Source: Hippophae tibetana (lineage: Eukaryota > Streptophyta > Magnoliopsida > Rosales > Elaeagnaceae). Taken from it: DNA of 64,000 bases. The position numbers and the translations under genes are program-made. A model generated the notes under the pieces. The model searched no databases and was not told the origin of the DNA. It worked only from the letters and a program-made list of their open reading frames with translations. Positions 10,950-22,615 of this stretch are shown here, piece after piece. The stretch's first letter is position 1; each line of letters begins with the position of its first letter. The stretch spans positions 59,391,449 to 59,455,448 of the forward strand of contig CM072810.1 of assembly GCA_037013495.1 (NCBI GenBank). Reading direction: 5' to 3'.

Positions 10950-11324
10950 TTATTGTGGTTGTTGAAAACCTGGTGGTGGAAATGATTGACGGTTGAATCG
11001 ATTACCATCCTGATTGTTGTTATTCCAAGAGAAATTTGAATATTGTCTCCACTCTGGGTTATATATGTTTGAGTATGGATCATTATTTTGATTCACATTA
11101 CCCACATAAAATACTAATTCATGATTATATGAACAATTATGAAAAAAATGGGCTCCCTCACAAAACACACAAGACATCCATGAATCTAATACCTGGTTTA
11201 TACTCGTTAGCGAGTTTTTAACCTTTAAAAGATTCACTAAAGATGACACTTGAGTTGTAAGTGTCGTGATATCATTTACCTCATAGACTCTGTCTACTCT
11301 TCTTATAGTTGTCATTCTATCCAT
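10950..11324 (-). pseudogene. Gag C-terminal part with zinc knuckle
   Basis: The fragment contains a CCHC-type knuckle written CVFCEGAHFFHNC, then an Asn-rich tail (NPEWRQYSNFSWNNNNQDG) and a Pro/Gln-rich end, which is the normal Athila gag arrangement. It is out of frame with the N-terminal gag segment at 11526-12029, so at least one frameshift or stop separates them. Confidence 0.8.
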
Positions 11325-11525
11325 TGGCCATTAATAATTATTTGTAACCATTTTCTCAAGTAAATCATAATCTTGATTGTAATATTTGGCCAGTAAAGCT
11401 CCATTAGTAGATGCATCAATTATGGTTCTTGTTTGAGCATTAAAACCATTGTAGAAAGTCTCCATTGGAATCCAATGAGGGATACCATAGTGATGACACT
11501 TCCTTAGCAATTATTTGAACATTTC

Positions 11526-12029
11526 CTATGCTTTATATAAAGATTCTCCTTCATATTGTTGGTAGGAAGTAATGTCATTCCTAAGCTTGGAATTCGTTGT
11601 TGGTGGGAAGTATTTCATCAATAATTTCTTTGCCAAATCATTCCAAATTGTAATGGAATTAGGTGGAAAAGATTTTATCCAAGATCGAGCACAATCTTGT
11701 AAAGAGTAAGGGAATAATCTAAGCCTAAATGCATCATCGGTCACACCACTGAATTTAAATGAATCTACAACTTCAATAAACAATCTGAGATGAAGATGCA
11801 GATTTTTTGTTGGTAATCTGCTGAATCTTCCAACTCTTTGTAGCATTTTAAACATCACTGACTTTAGTTCAAACTTATTAGCTTGAATGTTTGGCCTTGT
11901 AATACTTAGATTTAGCTTTTCCAACGTATGTATTGCATATTCATTCATAGCTCTATCCCTATCATCCATCAAAAGTATCTGATTATTCAAGTTTAGCTCA
12001 TTATTGTTTATTTCTATTGTATTAGTCAT
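11526..12029 (-). pseudogene. Gag N-terminal/capsid part
   Basis: 167 codons starting at an ATG at 12029. The retrotransposon gag core is recognisable (RLFPYSLQDCARSWIKSFPP and AKKLLMKYFPP), matching Athila-type capsids. This is the first gene after the leader of the element. Downstream coding continues in other frames, indicating decay. Confidence 0.85.
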
Positions 12030-12392
12030 TTCTTACTCTCGTGTGACAGCTTGTTATTTCCTAATTGACCTAAAATTACCCTCAATTTGGAGATATAAAG
12101 ACAAGATTTATCCTTTATGAACTCTGTTCATACAATAGACATAAATGTAATTCTAACAGAACTAAAAGAAATGTCTAAATCAAAACTAAATAAAAATTAA
12201 AAATAAATAACTAAATAAATAAATTTTTATTTAAAACAAATAAATAAAGAAAAAATAAAAGAAATTAACTAAAATAAATACATAAATAAGTCTCTAAAAC
12301 AAGTAAATTAAAATTAAAATTAAATTAAGGGAAAATAAATTAAGAAAAATAACTAAAATAAAAAATAAAAAAATTAATTTATATTATTTATA
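12030..12392 (-). other. Leader of Athila-like element
   Basis: Untranslated region between primer site and gag, extremely A/T-rich (AAATAAA repeats at 12180-12380). No coding signal. Confidence 0.6.
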
Positions 12393-12412
12393 ATCCCGGG
12401 AACAACGTTAAA
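12393..12412 (-). other. Degenerate primer-binding site
   Basis: On the - strand AACGTTGTTCCCGGGATT lies just inside the LTR. It resembles the tRNA-Asp-type site of Athila elements (CGTTGCCGGGGAT core) with several changes. Confidence 0.5.
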
Positions 12413-12416
12413 GACT

Positions 12417-13944
12417 TGACCGGACACATAAATTGTGTGCAATGAATACACAAGTATACATATCAAAATAGATAATATAATGATAAGAAAAGATCGTTCC
12501 CACAGAGATTATGTTATTAGAAACTAATTTTTAAAACAGAAACATAAAAATAATTTTTTTTGTGTTTTTATATTTTAAGAAATCATAATTAAAAGAGATA
12601 AAAATAAATAACAATAATTAATTAAATCAGATTTAATAACTAAGAAGATATATGAGAAAATATCTAAGAATACTTAATCTCCCAATTTTCTAATAATGTG
12701 AAACACTAAAATCTCTCCAATATAATTATCAATCAATTACATGATCAATTGAATCGAATCTAGCATGTATTCATCTATCAATTAAATTACACACCATATA
12801 GTAGTTAACCTAATCACACTCTCATGTCAATTAAATTGCATAATACTCATTAAGCTCATCAATTATGGATCACATACATAAGAATCATATATCTCTACCT
12901 AGAAACTATGCCATTTAATCAAGAAAAACAATTAAATAATTCTCTCAAATCTATTTAATTGCCTCTATAGATAAATTATTGACCAAACAATTAATAACAT
13001 AAATATAAGATTAAATAATATAATTAAATTGAAATCATAATTGGGTTAAAATATTAGATCATCATATGGTGAAAATTGGGTTCATAAAACCCTTAGATTA
13101 ATAAATTAACTAGACATAATTTTGTTCAAAAAACTCATATTTTTCATAAAGAAAGACATGAAAATTGATAAATAAAGGAGTAGAAGAAGAAATACAATTA
13201 ATCTATTGAATTATAATGCCAATCTCCTATTGAATCTCCACGAAAATTGTATATTCTTTTGATTTTTTTTGTAATTTTATCTCTTCTTAGCTCCAAAAAC
13301 TAATCAAAAGTATGCTAACGATGACTCGTTAAGGTTTATAGGGTGATTAAAGGGTTAAATATAGTTTAGGTGGAATTTGGACTATCATATCAACTTTAGA
13401 TCAATGAGTGATATCAAAACAAGCAAAATTAACAGTGTTAGCCAATAACAACATGACACACGACACACATAATTCACTAAGAAAATCACAACGAGATGTA
13501 TGGAAAAGGAAGAATGGTTTAGTCAATGAATGTTGAGTCAGTGCCATGCAATGCAATTTGATTTGCGATTATGGATAACGTGGCGCACAGGTGGAATGGA
13601 TGGAAGAATGAAGTGATGAAGCTTGTGACATGGTTTGATCGCGTTGGAAACATAAAATGAATGCTGTGTTGACACGTGGTGAGGCACTACATCACTCATT
13701 ACACACGATGATCTACGATTCATTGTCTCTGCTGGTGTGACACCATGTGACAGCCCTTAATTGGTCCTACGTTAAAAAATCATTTAAAAATAAAAAAATT
13801 TCAAAAAATCTCAGAAATTATATTTTCACTCTTTTTCACTAATTTTTTTTATATTTTTAACCCCAAAAATACTATTTATTGAATAAAATAAACAAATATT
13901 ATGTAAAAAATTGTGCTAATGACTCTACTTTCATAGTGTCATCA
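12417..13944 (-). repeat. 5' LTR of Athila-like element (1,528 bp)
   Basis: The + strand copy starts TGACCGG and ends GTGTCATCA. It is homologous over its length to solo LTRs at 32422-33959 (opposite strand) and 44932-46476. Shared blocks include TCGTTCCCACAGAGATTATG and the TTTATTGAATAAAA segment. The outer end carries a short palindrome. Confidence 0.9.
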
Positions 13945-14097
13945 TCTTACTAAGTCCTTAAGAGCCATCCTCCTAGGCCTGGACCTCTTTCTCAACTAGA
14001 GTCTTAAGTTTAGTGGCTTTCATCATTGATGAACACATGTGCTAATAAGATAATGAAGTGGGGAGTCTATGCCTTGAATGAATAAGTACAACAAATT

Positions 14098-14580
14098 AGT
14101 GGAGGGAAGGGTGAAAAGAACCCCTATCGGAAGTGAAATAAAACATGAAACTGTAAGCTCTCAAGTATTTGGAAGAGCCCATGGCTCTGATCATATGCCT
14201 GTTGAAGAATAAGTCAGTGACTCATAAGTAGTGGCTGGGTTAAGGGGACCCACTGGAGTCGTAGCGACGAGTCTTCATAGGGAAATTGTCACTACTATGA
14301 ACCCAGACCTAGGTGATCTATCCATGACTAGGATGAAGCTTAGGTGAAACTAAGTGGAAGTCTAAATCAATTGATGTTGAAGAATCATCGGATGACTTAT
14401 GGTCAGAGGTGAAATGCCTCTCGAGCTCAGAACTAGTTGGTTCTCTTCGAAATGCATTAAGGTGCAGCAGTTGATTCGACATCTAGGGGTAAAATGCTAT
14501 TTTGGTGTAGGATACAAGAACAATATCAAATCGAGTCAAACTCTAAATACTAGATATAAACTTCAAAGGTAAGCAAGACA
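14098..14580 (+). pseudogene. rrn23: Plastid 23S rRNA fragment in nuclear DNA
   Basis: About 480 bp closely follow the 5' third of plastid 23S rRNA. Recognisable blocks are GAGGGAAGGGTGAAAAGAAC, ACATGAAACTGTAAGCTCTC, GGTGATCTATCCATGACTAG and ACATCTAGGGGTAAAATGCT. Differences from the plastid sequence are mainly C-to-T and G-to-A. It is a decayed nuclear insert of plastid DNA, not a functional rRNA gene. Assignment rests on remembered plastid sequence. Confidence 0.88.
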
Positions 14581-14649
14581 ACAAGGGAGGGCAATTCGGA
14601 AGTTTCAAGATGTGATTCCTATCGGGTGTGTCCACTTGTTTTCCTTTTT

Positions 14650-15273
14650 TGGTTCTTGTTCCTATTGTAATATGAGGAGAGACTATTCCTCTTGGAACAA
14701 AAGGATCAAAATTTTCCACAACCCATGTTGGATTTACAAGCTATACCTTTATGGTTAATCCATAAGGATCAGATACCCATATTTCAGGATCATACAACCC
14801 TGCTACATGAAATGCACCAAAACCAAAGCAAGCCATTCCTCAGAGAAATAAATGAATTTTGAAGATCTTGGGAAAATCCAAAGAATTGTTTTTACATGCA
14901 TCACTTAATATTTCTAGATCCCAATACACCCAATGCTAGATAGTTTCCAAAAAGCATAAGCCATAAAACACAATATGTGCACCAGTCATACCTTCGTAAC
15001 TCCGAATACCCAGATTCTTACGATCCTTCCTGTGATACTCCAACTATCCCATTAATTGGTTATTCTTAAATATGCAATGAAGGGTATGATGAACATACCT
15101 TGTCTCTACATTGGATCAAGAACAAGGTTAGAGGGATCAAAAATTTCTCATTCGTATAGAGCCATCGAAATGGGCCAACCAGTAACCAAAATTGTATGCA
15201 TTATATAGATAACAAGCAAACAATTGAGATCATTTAATATGACAGTATAAAGATGATACCCAAATAAACCTAT
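14650..15273 (-). pseudogene. psbB: Plastid psbB (CP47) fragment
   Basis: The - strand translates, with several stops and gaps, to the N-terminal third of photosystem II CP47. It shows LYTVILND and IMHTILVTGW near the start, then [46 protein letters not shown] and ENFDPFVPRGI. The start codon position has become ATA (15273-15271), and an internal stretch between about 15150 and 15010 is scrambled. It is a pseudogene in the nucleus; the real gene is in the plastid large single-copy region. Confidence 0.85.
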
Positions 15274-15599
15274 GAAATACCTCTTTATCAATGAAAAATA
15301 GACACTATGTAACTTCATTGCACTGGAAAATATAGTAGGTACCAAGCCACCTACATATGCTTTACACCCAATCATTATGGATAATGCTTGCATCCTCTTT
15401 ATTACCATGCCTACTGGCACAAAGTTAGTTTCCATAAAAAGTGTGAAATTCCATGACTTTTTTAGAACAGGTTTGAGTTAAATATCAATGATTCGAAGCA
15501 CTTCTTTTTACATTATTTCAAAAACCAAGGTCTCAATCGAATGGATATGTAAAATACATGATTTCTAATCCTAGTAGGAAAAGGAGGGAAATAAATACT

Positions 15600-15804
15600 T
15601 AATTTAAAGTGAGTTAACTGAATTCCATGCTCGATCTTATAGATACATATAGAATACTGTGGAAAGAAGTATTCAATGAAAGTCGTATATATGGCTTGGA
15701 AGGAGATCTTTCAAGATCCATCATACAATATAGAGTCAAAAGCCAACATAAATGATTTTAGCTCTTATAAAAAGAAAACAGATTCTTGAACCCTCTTCAC
15801 GCTC
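15600..15804 (+). other. Plastid rps12-rps7 spacer/intron-like segment
   Basis: The segment includes TCGTATATATGGCTTGGAAG, resembling the plastid sequence around a group II intron domain 5 next to rps12, and then the usual sequence leading into rps7. It is contiguous with the rps7 fragment. Assignment is from memory of the plastid inverted repeat. Confidence 0.6.
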
Positions 15805-15902
15805 ATGTCACGTCGAGATACTACAGAAGAAAATTACAAAATCTAATCCAGTTTATCATAATTGCTTAGTTAACATGATGGTTAACCATATTTTGAAATT
15901 GA
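15805..15902 (+). pseudogene. rps7: Plastid rps7 5' fragment
   Basis: It starts ATGTCACGTCGAGATACTAC (MSRRDTTEE). After a one-base frameshift it reads KSNPVYHNCLVNMMVNHILK, compared with plastid S7 [20 protein letters not shown]. Homology ends near 15902. CG dinucleotides of the plastid gene are CA, TG or TA here. Confidence 0.82.
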
Positions 15903-16034
15903 AAATAATAAGACTAATACAAGGCTGGTTCCAAAGAAAATTCATTCAAAGCTAGGACATAGAAAGTCGATTCATCCAATTACAAAGAAAAAGAAGAAGG
16001 AGGTTGCTCGTCGAATGAAAGGAGAGGATGCGGG

Positions 16035-16247
16035 TTACCCTGCACTAGTAGTTGAGTTGTTTGTGCGTTTATATAGCAATTGGGGTGAAGCCCTTTTTGT
16101 AAGCTTTGAATTGACATGATATAGCCTAGCGTATTCATATCGTAACCAAAAGTTCCTAAATGAAGCTACTTTATGTCTTACGTAGAACATATTATTATTA
16201 CTATATTTCAAATCGTGCAAGAAGTCATTACTAAGAGAGACCCCCAT
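16035..16247 (-). other. Unassigned open frame in plastid-like block
   Basis: A 70-codon - strand frame containing HDLKYSNNNMFYVRHKVASF. It lies between the rps7 and ndhF fragments. The style suggests another organelle gene remnant, but I could not assign it. Confidence 0.3.
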
Positions 16248-16489
16248 ATTTCTATTTAGTTAGTCGAAGGTCTCTTTTTTTCTTTTTGTTTTGTTTGATT
16301 ATTCTTTATTTATATGTATATCATTTATCCTTACAAATTCATTTACTTACTTTTAAGGGTCATTTAAACGTTCATTTTCAAACTTATAGAAAAAAACTCA
16401 TTCTATTCAATATCTTTATGATGAAAGGGGGAAAGAATTAAAAACAATTTTCATTTATTACCTTTATTAAAAATCAATGATAATGAAAA

Positions 16490-16765
16490 TCTTTTTTTTT
16501 TCAGAAAAATCATATCGAGTTGATAAGATTGTAAAACTTATGACACAACCTTTTATTACTATTTCTCATTTTGGTACTATAAACACTTTTTCATATTCTC
16601 ATGAGTTGAACAATATCATGCTATTTTCTATACTTGTATTAGTTCTATTTACTTTGTTCATTGGAGTTATAGGAATTCTTTTTGGTAATCAAGAAGGTAT
16701 AGATATATTATCCAAATTATTAATTCCTTCTATAAATATTTTACCCCTAAACCTAAACAATTTTG
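16490..16765 (+). pseudogene. ndhF: Plastid ndhF fragment
   Basis: About 90 codons of the NADH dehydrogenase-like subunit 5 gene are in frame: [37 protein letters not shown] and [18 protein letters not shown]. The neighbouring N- and C-terminal parts are absent. ndhF belongs to the plastid small single-copy region, far from psbB and rrn23, so this is a separately acquired or rearranged piece. Confidence 0.88.
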
Positions 16766-16809
16766 TTAAGCACCATGGAAATACATACCACTCAGCTAAA
16801 GAAAAATGA

Positions 16810-19270
16810 TGAAGAGTTGATTGAAATGGGCACTAAAGTTTTTTCGACAAATCTCTTCCATATCAATTTCTTCACTTAGCTTTCTATTTTCTTCAATTAA
16901 TTGGATTTGGATCAAATTTCACTTCTTATCTACTCCATTCTATCTAAGTAGAGTTACATAAAAAATAATTAATGGCATCTTGATACCATCAGAAACGGTA
17001 AACAAAACATTTAAGGAATCACAAGAATTGAAAATAGGGGCATGAATAGATTGTGCTTGCACCGATCCAGACCAAAGGTATTTATACAAAGAGAATTAAT
17101 TAAATTGTTATTGTTATAGATGAGCCCTAGTTTTTTGACATGAGTAGATAAGTACTATACCCTAGCTTTAATTGTATTGAAGGTAGGGAGATGGTGGCGG
17201 AGATAAGGGGCAAAAAGTAAGAGTTCTTTGGAGATTTCACTACCCGAAAAGATGTGTCATCAATCCTTTTGGAATGTATGGCTATCATCTATTACACTTA
17301 TTCATTCTCTCAAGAACTCAACTTGGATAGCATCTTAGATGGCTGGCTTGACCAGAGTGGACAATGGTTAGAGCTTGACTCCACTCATTCCCTCCTATCT
17401 TTATCTTTGAAACCTACGTTAGTGTAGTGGTTAGCTCCTACTCTAATTAATAGTAGGGTACTACTACTTCAAAGCCTACTAATTGATAATCAAGAGAATA
17501 AAATAATATCAATTTGCTCAATACAACCTTCCTTGATTTTGCTCTTTTTTACATCAACTATACGACATGTTATTAGATTTTTATATTGATCTTAATTGAA
17601 TTGAGTGATAGAGTTTGCAAGGATTATGACATATTTGATTACTATTGATCCCATTGAAGTAAAAGTACTCAAGTTCCATAATACTTCCTTAGTGAATACT
17701 AGTGCCACCCTCAACTATTGAAGTCAGTCGGAGATATAGATTTGATATAAGCCCTATTGGGATAATAATCAAGATATCCTCTCTCCAACCTTGACTTAAG
17801 TTTCTGATCCCTGTATTATATATATATATATATATTAGTTAATTAGATTCTATATAGTTAATAACTGATTGAGTGCTTGATATATTTCTTTTCTTAAAAG
17901 AAAAAATATATGACTCTTCTGCCCTATTAGAGAATTATCGTAAATTTTTTCTTTTTTACGGAGAGTTTCCTATTTATTTTAAAGGTATATATTCTATTGT
18001 ATAAAAACAAATGGAGTTGGCTATATTGTGTTTGTAAAAGAATCATTCCATTGAAACTTCTGAAAAGATGAAGAATACCCTATATATACAATATACGTAC
18101 TAAAATACTATCTTAAAATGATTAATGATGACCTGAATCTTTTTTATAATTGATATAAAAAAGAATCGAATATATTCATTGATTAAATCATTTACTCCAT
18201 CATAATCTGATATATCTTTTGAAGAATTGATTAATCGAATGATAATAAAGATAGATGCAATAGCCACGACACGTCAGTAAACAAAATCTATAGAATCAAT
18301 AACAACAATCCAAAAAAATTGCACTCTTTGTTATTGCATCTATTTACATTCCTTATAGTATCCTTGTTCGTCGAAAAAGCAGATTTGGAGTTTTCTTTCA
18401 TTTTAAGGCATAACTTGTACCTATGTTCTTTATATTCTTCTGGAATTCACTCTCAAAAATATAGTTACTAAAAAAGTTACATGATTTTTCAACATATACG
18501 AACTTTTACTTTTTCATTTTTGTCAAGGTGTGAAAGAGACATTGGCCATTGTTGAGCATGCCTTAGTAGGAGGAAAGGAGAAAACCTATAAGAAACTATA
18601 TAAGAAATTGAAGAAGGCTCAAAGTGTCTTGTAAGTTTGTATTAGTTCATTCGAAACAAAGGTATCTTAACAATCTTTCGATTGGAGGAACATATAGTTT
18701 TGACATATTCTTACTTTACTTATAAACTATACAAATTGAAAACATTTGATATTTATCAAATAATATTGGGACGTTCTTGATATGATTTGTACGGTTTATG
18801 CACTTGATATTTATTTAAAATGTATTTTGGAAGATTTATTTAACAGGTTTGAAAAGGTGAAAGGTTCGGTAAGCTCTATCGAGTATATATAATATGTTTT
18901 GTAATGATTAATGAACCTTTTAAAAAGTTTGGATTGACTATCAAACATTTTTTAGTTTTACTTTACTGTGTTTTTCATTACAAAATATAAACATACACAT
19001 CCAAGTGTTAATTCCATATCAATATAAAATTAACATTTTTAATGCCTAAACAAAAGAAATCAATTTTAAAGCACAATTTTTGGATCTATCATTGTACTAG
19101 TTGGAGATAATTGTAATGACTTGTAATCTTTAATTTGCTTTGCATAAAGTATAAATCAATCATTTACACATGGTTTATAAAATGTATGTCTAGTTAAGTA
19201 TATAGGGAGAATTGGAGCTTTTAGGTACAAACCTAACTGATGAATAATTAAATATATTACCATTAAGAAT
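16810..19270. other. Unassigned DNA after plastid mosaic
   Basis: No credible nuclear gene. Parts of 17100-18450 have the look of plastid or other organelle intergenic DNA, but I cannot name a source. A (TA)n run sits at about 17816-17836. The rest is AT-rich. Confidence 0.35.
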
Positions 19271-19624
19271 AAATAGATTTTTTTACTATCAAACTTTGAG
19301 GGTTGTTACATAAATAAATTTGAATTTGAATTTATTACTTTTATACCATTAAACTTCACAAAGCCATCAAACTTTTTTTGTTATATATCATTAAACTTTA
19401 CCAATGTAACAAAAATACCATTAATGTACATGTAACTTGTTATTGACTAATCGACGTCGATGATATTTTTGAAACATTTTATAAATTTTAATAGTGTAAA
19501 AGTAAAAAAACATTGATGATATTTTTGAAACAATTGCAAAGTTTAATGATATGAAAATAACAAATCCAAAATCAATGATATTTTTGTAACAACCCCAAAG
19601 TTTGGTGTTAGAAAAATTTATTTA
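19271..19624. mobile_element. Long-TIR foldback element / MITE
   Basis: The first about 38 bases (AAATAGATTTTTTTACTATC onward, including GGGTTGTTAC) return as an imperfect inverted copy at 19587-19624 (GTAACAACCCCAAAGTTTGG). The inside holds further ATTAAACTTTAC-type repeats. No coding capacity. I could not find a clear target duplication, so the superfamily is open. Confidence 0.55.
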
Positions 19625-20279
19625 CTATAACATTAATTATACAATTCAAATCTAAATATTGTTAATAGTAGAGTTTTGACTTACACCTACGAAATGATAT
19701 CCATCAACAAATTATATAGAAATCATCTTATGCTTGCTTGGTGGCTCTGACCAAAGAGGGAGATATATACATGACTCGTGTAAATTGAATGCAACCACCA
19801 CAACTTTGAATATAGATGCAATGATACATCCTATGTCGAGTAATAACATATAATTATCAAGAACATATCCACTATTAAAATGGAAAAGTTTACAAATAAG
19901 TTGAGTTATAATTTCAAAAAGACCATATAATAAAGTGCACTCCTTAGGATGAAATTGTAACATTCACTAAGCATATAAGTCCTAATAAGAGGCCATTATT
20001 CTTCCCCAAGTCAAAGTCCAACTGTTACAAATTTAAACCCACAATTAGCATCTTCCAAAAAATCATTAAAAACCTTATATAAGGTTTGAGTCCAATAGGA
20101 ATTTGACTTGTATATGATGAAGATTTGACTAATCTTTTTGGTTGAAGTCTTTTCACTAGTAACTTTTGCTTTCTTGTGAATTGTGGCTCATTGAAAGACA
20201 CAATTAGTTAAGACCCAAGCATAGATGTATTATTACTTTCTTAACTAATGCATACTCAAAATAAGAAGGGTGTCATTTC
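19625..20279. other. No gene recognised
   Basis: AT-rich DNA. The right part (from about 20000) may belong to the MULE/FAR1-like remnant that follows, but the similarity is too weak to place a boundary. Confidence 0.35.
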
Positions 20280-20870
20280 GTTGAAGAATCAACCTTATAA
20301 GGATGACCTCAGTTTCTTTGGTTTACAAATGGCTCTTCTAAATGAGTTGTACTTGAATCTATTAAGATATTAAGTAACATGTACATCTAAATTTGTATAT
20401 TTCTTTTACTACTATGTAACTGTTTCATAAATTTCTCATACAAATGGGTGCAATCCAAATCTAGTTTAATAGCTTGTGATGTGAGTGTAAAATTGAGTTT
20501 TCTACAATGAGCATGAAGTGAAGACAACAAAATAGGATGACACAATGACATGCACACACATAGTATATGATTTTAAATCTTTACACAACCACAAATTGTA
20601 GCATCAGATGTTACATGATCTATTCTCTCATATTCTTTTAGAATAAGCTCCAATATAGTCCATGAAATATACCTTCTTAACTCTTTATATATCCACTTTG
20701 GCTAAAAATGAAGCTAGATTATAGCTAAGTTCATCTCAAATAAAGCTTTATTTTGTGTATATTGGAGGTCAAGTAACTAGTGAATGTTATTATAGTTTGA
20801 CACCAAGTTTCCTTGTGATGTCTTTGTTTGATGTTTTGAGGCCCATGTGCACTTTCCATCCTATTTGTTG
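20280..20870 (-). pseudogene. MULE/FAR1-like SWIM-domain fragment, copy 1
   Basis: The - strand shows IDHVTSDATICGC followed by decayed sequence and LDLDCTHLYEKF, the order found after the SWIM zinc finger in FAR1/MuDR-type transposase proteins. It is a diverged direct copy of 26140-26640, which keeps the finger better. Frameshifts and stops throughout. No terminal inverted repeats were found. Confidence 0.6.
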
Positions 20871-22079
20871 ACTTGCAATGAAGATTGATTAACTAGATCA
20901 TATGATTGTTTTATTAAAGAATCTCGGACATAAATGTAATTTTGCTTTATTCCTATAAGTATCATATAATGAGAGAGATTTTGTTGCCTGAAAATGTAAA
21001 AAAAGATTATAAGTGTTGGTTATTTTTGTAAATATAACTTTTGTCTGTAAACTTATTTTTAGGCTCGATGTCAAGTCTATAAAGTAAAGTAAAAAAAATG
21101 CTCGAGTTTTGAATAATTGTAATTCAAGTATAACTTTTATAATTAGTATACATAATATTATATTCATGCATTTAATAACATATGTTCACAATATTTATAA
21201 TTATTTTTGATGTTAAAATATTTATTTAAATTTAAATCAATTTATGAAATTAATGTTTAATATTTTCTTTAATATATTTGAAGGCTTTTAAGATGTGACC
21301 TAAAAAAAGAAATTTTTCTATATTATGATTTTGAATAATTAAAGCAAAAAATTAATCCTAATATTACGATATTATCACTATCACCAATATATTTACATTA
21401 CTTGCTCAGTCTCGGATGTGTGCCCAAAAACTTTCAACTCGAATATATTATTAGCAATCAGCCAGTGCAAATAAATTAAAAGAAGAGTTAATGGATCAAT
21501 AACGCATAAAAGATGAATCTTAATTAGTGATCAACGCCACTTTGAGAAGGAAATCGACAACAGAGAACGAAACAAAATACGAAAAAAGACAATAAAGGAG
21601 AAGAAAAAACAGATTAACGCTGAATTGATAAGAAAGGGTATCAATAAGGGTAATATTAATTTGTAATCATATGTGGCTTTCGGCAAATTAATTTTTATTC
21701 ATTACTTTCGGTGATCTTATAGCTTTTATTTATTTATTTAAGATTCTTTCGTGCTTTTTTTTTATTCATTCATCAGTTCCCTGATTTTAATTTATTGAAT
21801 TAATGTTTAAAGTTTAAAGAAGTTATCTCCAATCATCCGTACCTTTTGTTTTAGTTTGTTGGAGATTTTTTTTTGTTGATTTACGTTGAATATTTATTAC
21901 CTTAGGATTTATATATTATTGAAATCTATCTAAACCATACATAATATTTGTATTTTTTTGTACTAACCAGTTTTCAAGTTATGTGAAGTTGTTTAATTAG
22001 TGATGATAGAGTTAATTAAAATATTGATATATATTTGTTCATGTTAATATTAGAAACTTTGAAAATTAAAAATAACATA
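20871..22079. other. AT-rich spacer
   Basis: No gene or repeat boundary recognised before the LTR at 22080. Poly-T runs occur near 21750 and 21870. Confidence 0.4.
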
Positions 22080-22338
22080 TGTTAGATCACAATTCAATCC
22101 AGAAACGTTCAAGATAATTCCAATGGATTTTCTATTTGATGTTCTTACTAGTTTCTCACACTTATTCTCTGCGTTTTGATAGTGTATCTGAATTAAATAG
22201 TGAATAGTGAGAGAACCCGATGCTTTATAAAGGTTCATCCATCAAGAATCTCGTTCGGTTTCGTAACCAACGTATGGTTCCAACGAAACTGAACTATCAC
22301 CACGGTTCACCATTATGTTGCACAACTCTGATGTTACA
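22080..22338 (-). repeat. 3' LTR of copia B, with internal deletion
   Basis: Homologous to the LTR at 61437-61778 but about 80 bp shorter, lacking the segment between AGAAACGTTCA and AATTCCAATG. Its inner end is followed by a polypurine-like tract (GCACCAAGAGAGAGAATG on the - strand). Confidence 0.75.
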
Positions 22339-22615
22339 TTCTCTCTCTTGGTGCAAACATTAAGCGAAAATCTCTTGAGTAATAAAATACATGAATTATA
22401 GCGATATGTCCTCTAAGAGCGAGTATTATCTTCCATGTACTACACTATATTTAGTTTCTCAAGTACTTTATGTGGCAACGAAACTTAATGAATAAATCCT
22501 ATATTTATTCTTGATCCAATAAAATATATATTTTCTCAAATAAATTAAGGTGTACATGAATATGAGAAAATATCACTATATATAAGAGTTTCATTAATAA
22601 ATTATATATATACAT

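Larger units (their letters stand above)
7755..13944 (-). mobile_element. Athila-like Ty3-gypsy retrotransposon, internally deleted
   Basis: On the - strand the order is 5' LTR (13944-12417), degenerate primer site, gag, protease, a remnant of the integrase C-terminus, polypurine tract, and a truncated 3' LTR (7875 to about 7755). Reverse transcriptase, RNase H and the integrase catalytic core are missing. The internal part is only about 4.5 kb. Many frameshifts and stops are present. Base 13945 onward reads TCTTA, but the matching left target duplication is lost with the 3' LTR truncation. Confidence 0.85.

Noticed and set aside
14650..16765. psbB, rps7 and ndhF as functional plastid genes, or the window as plastid DNA
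   Set aside because: All are partial, carry stops or frameshifts, occur in a non-plastid order and are flanked by nuclear retrotransposons.
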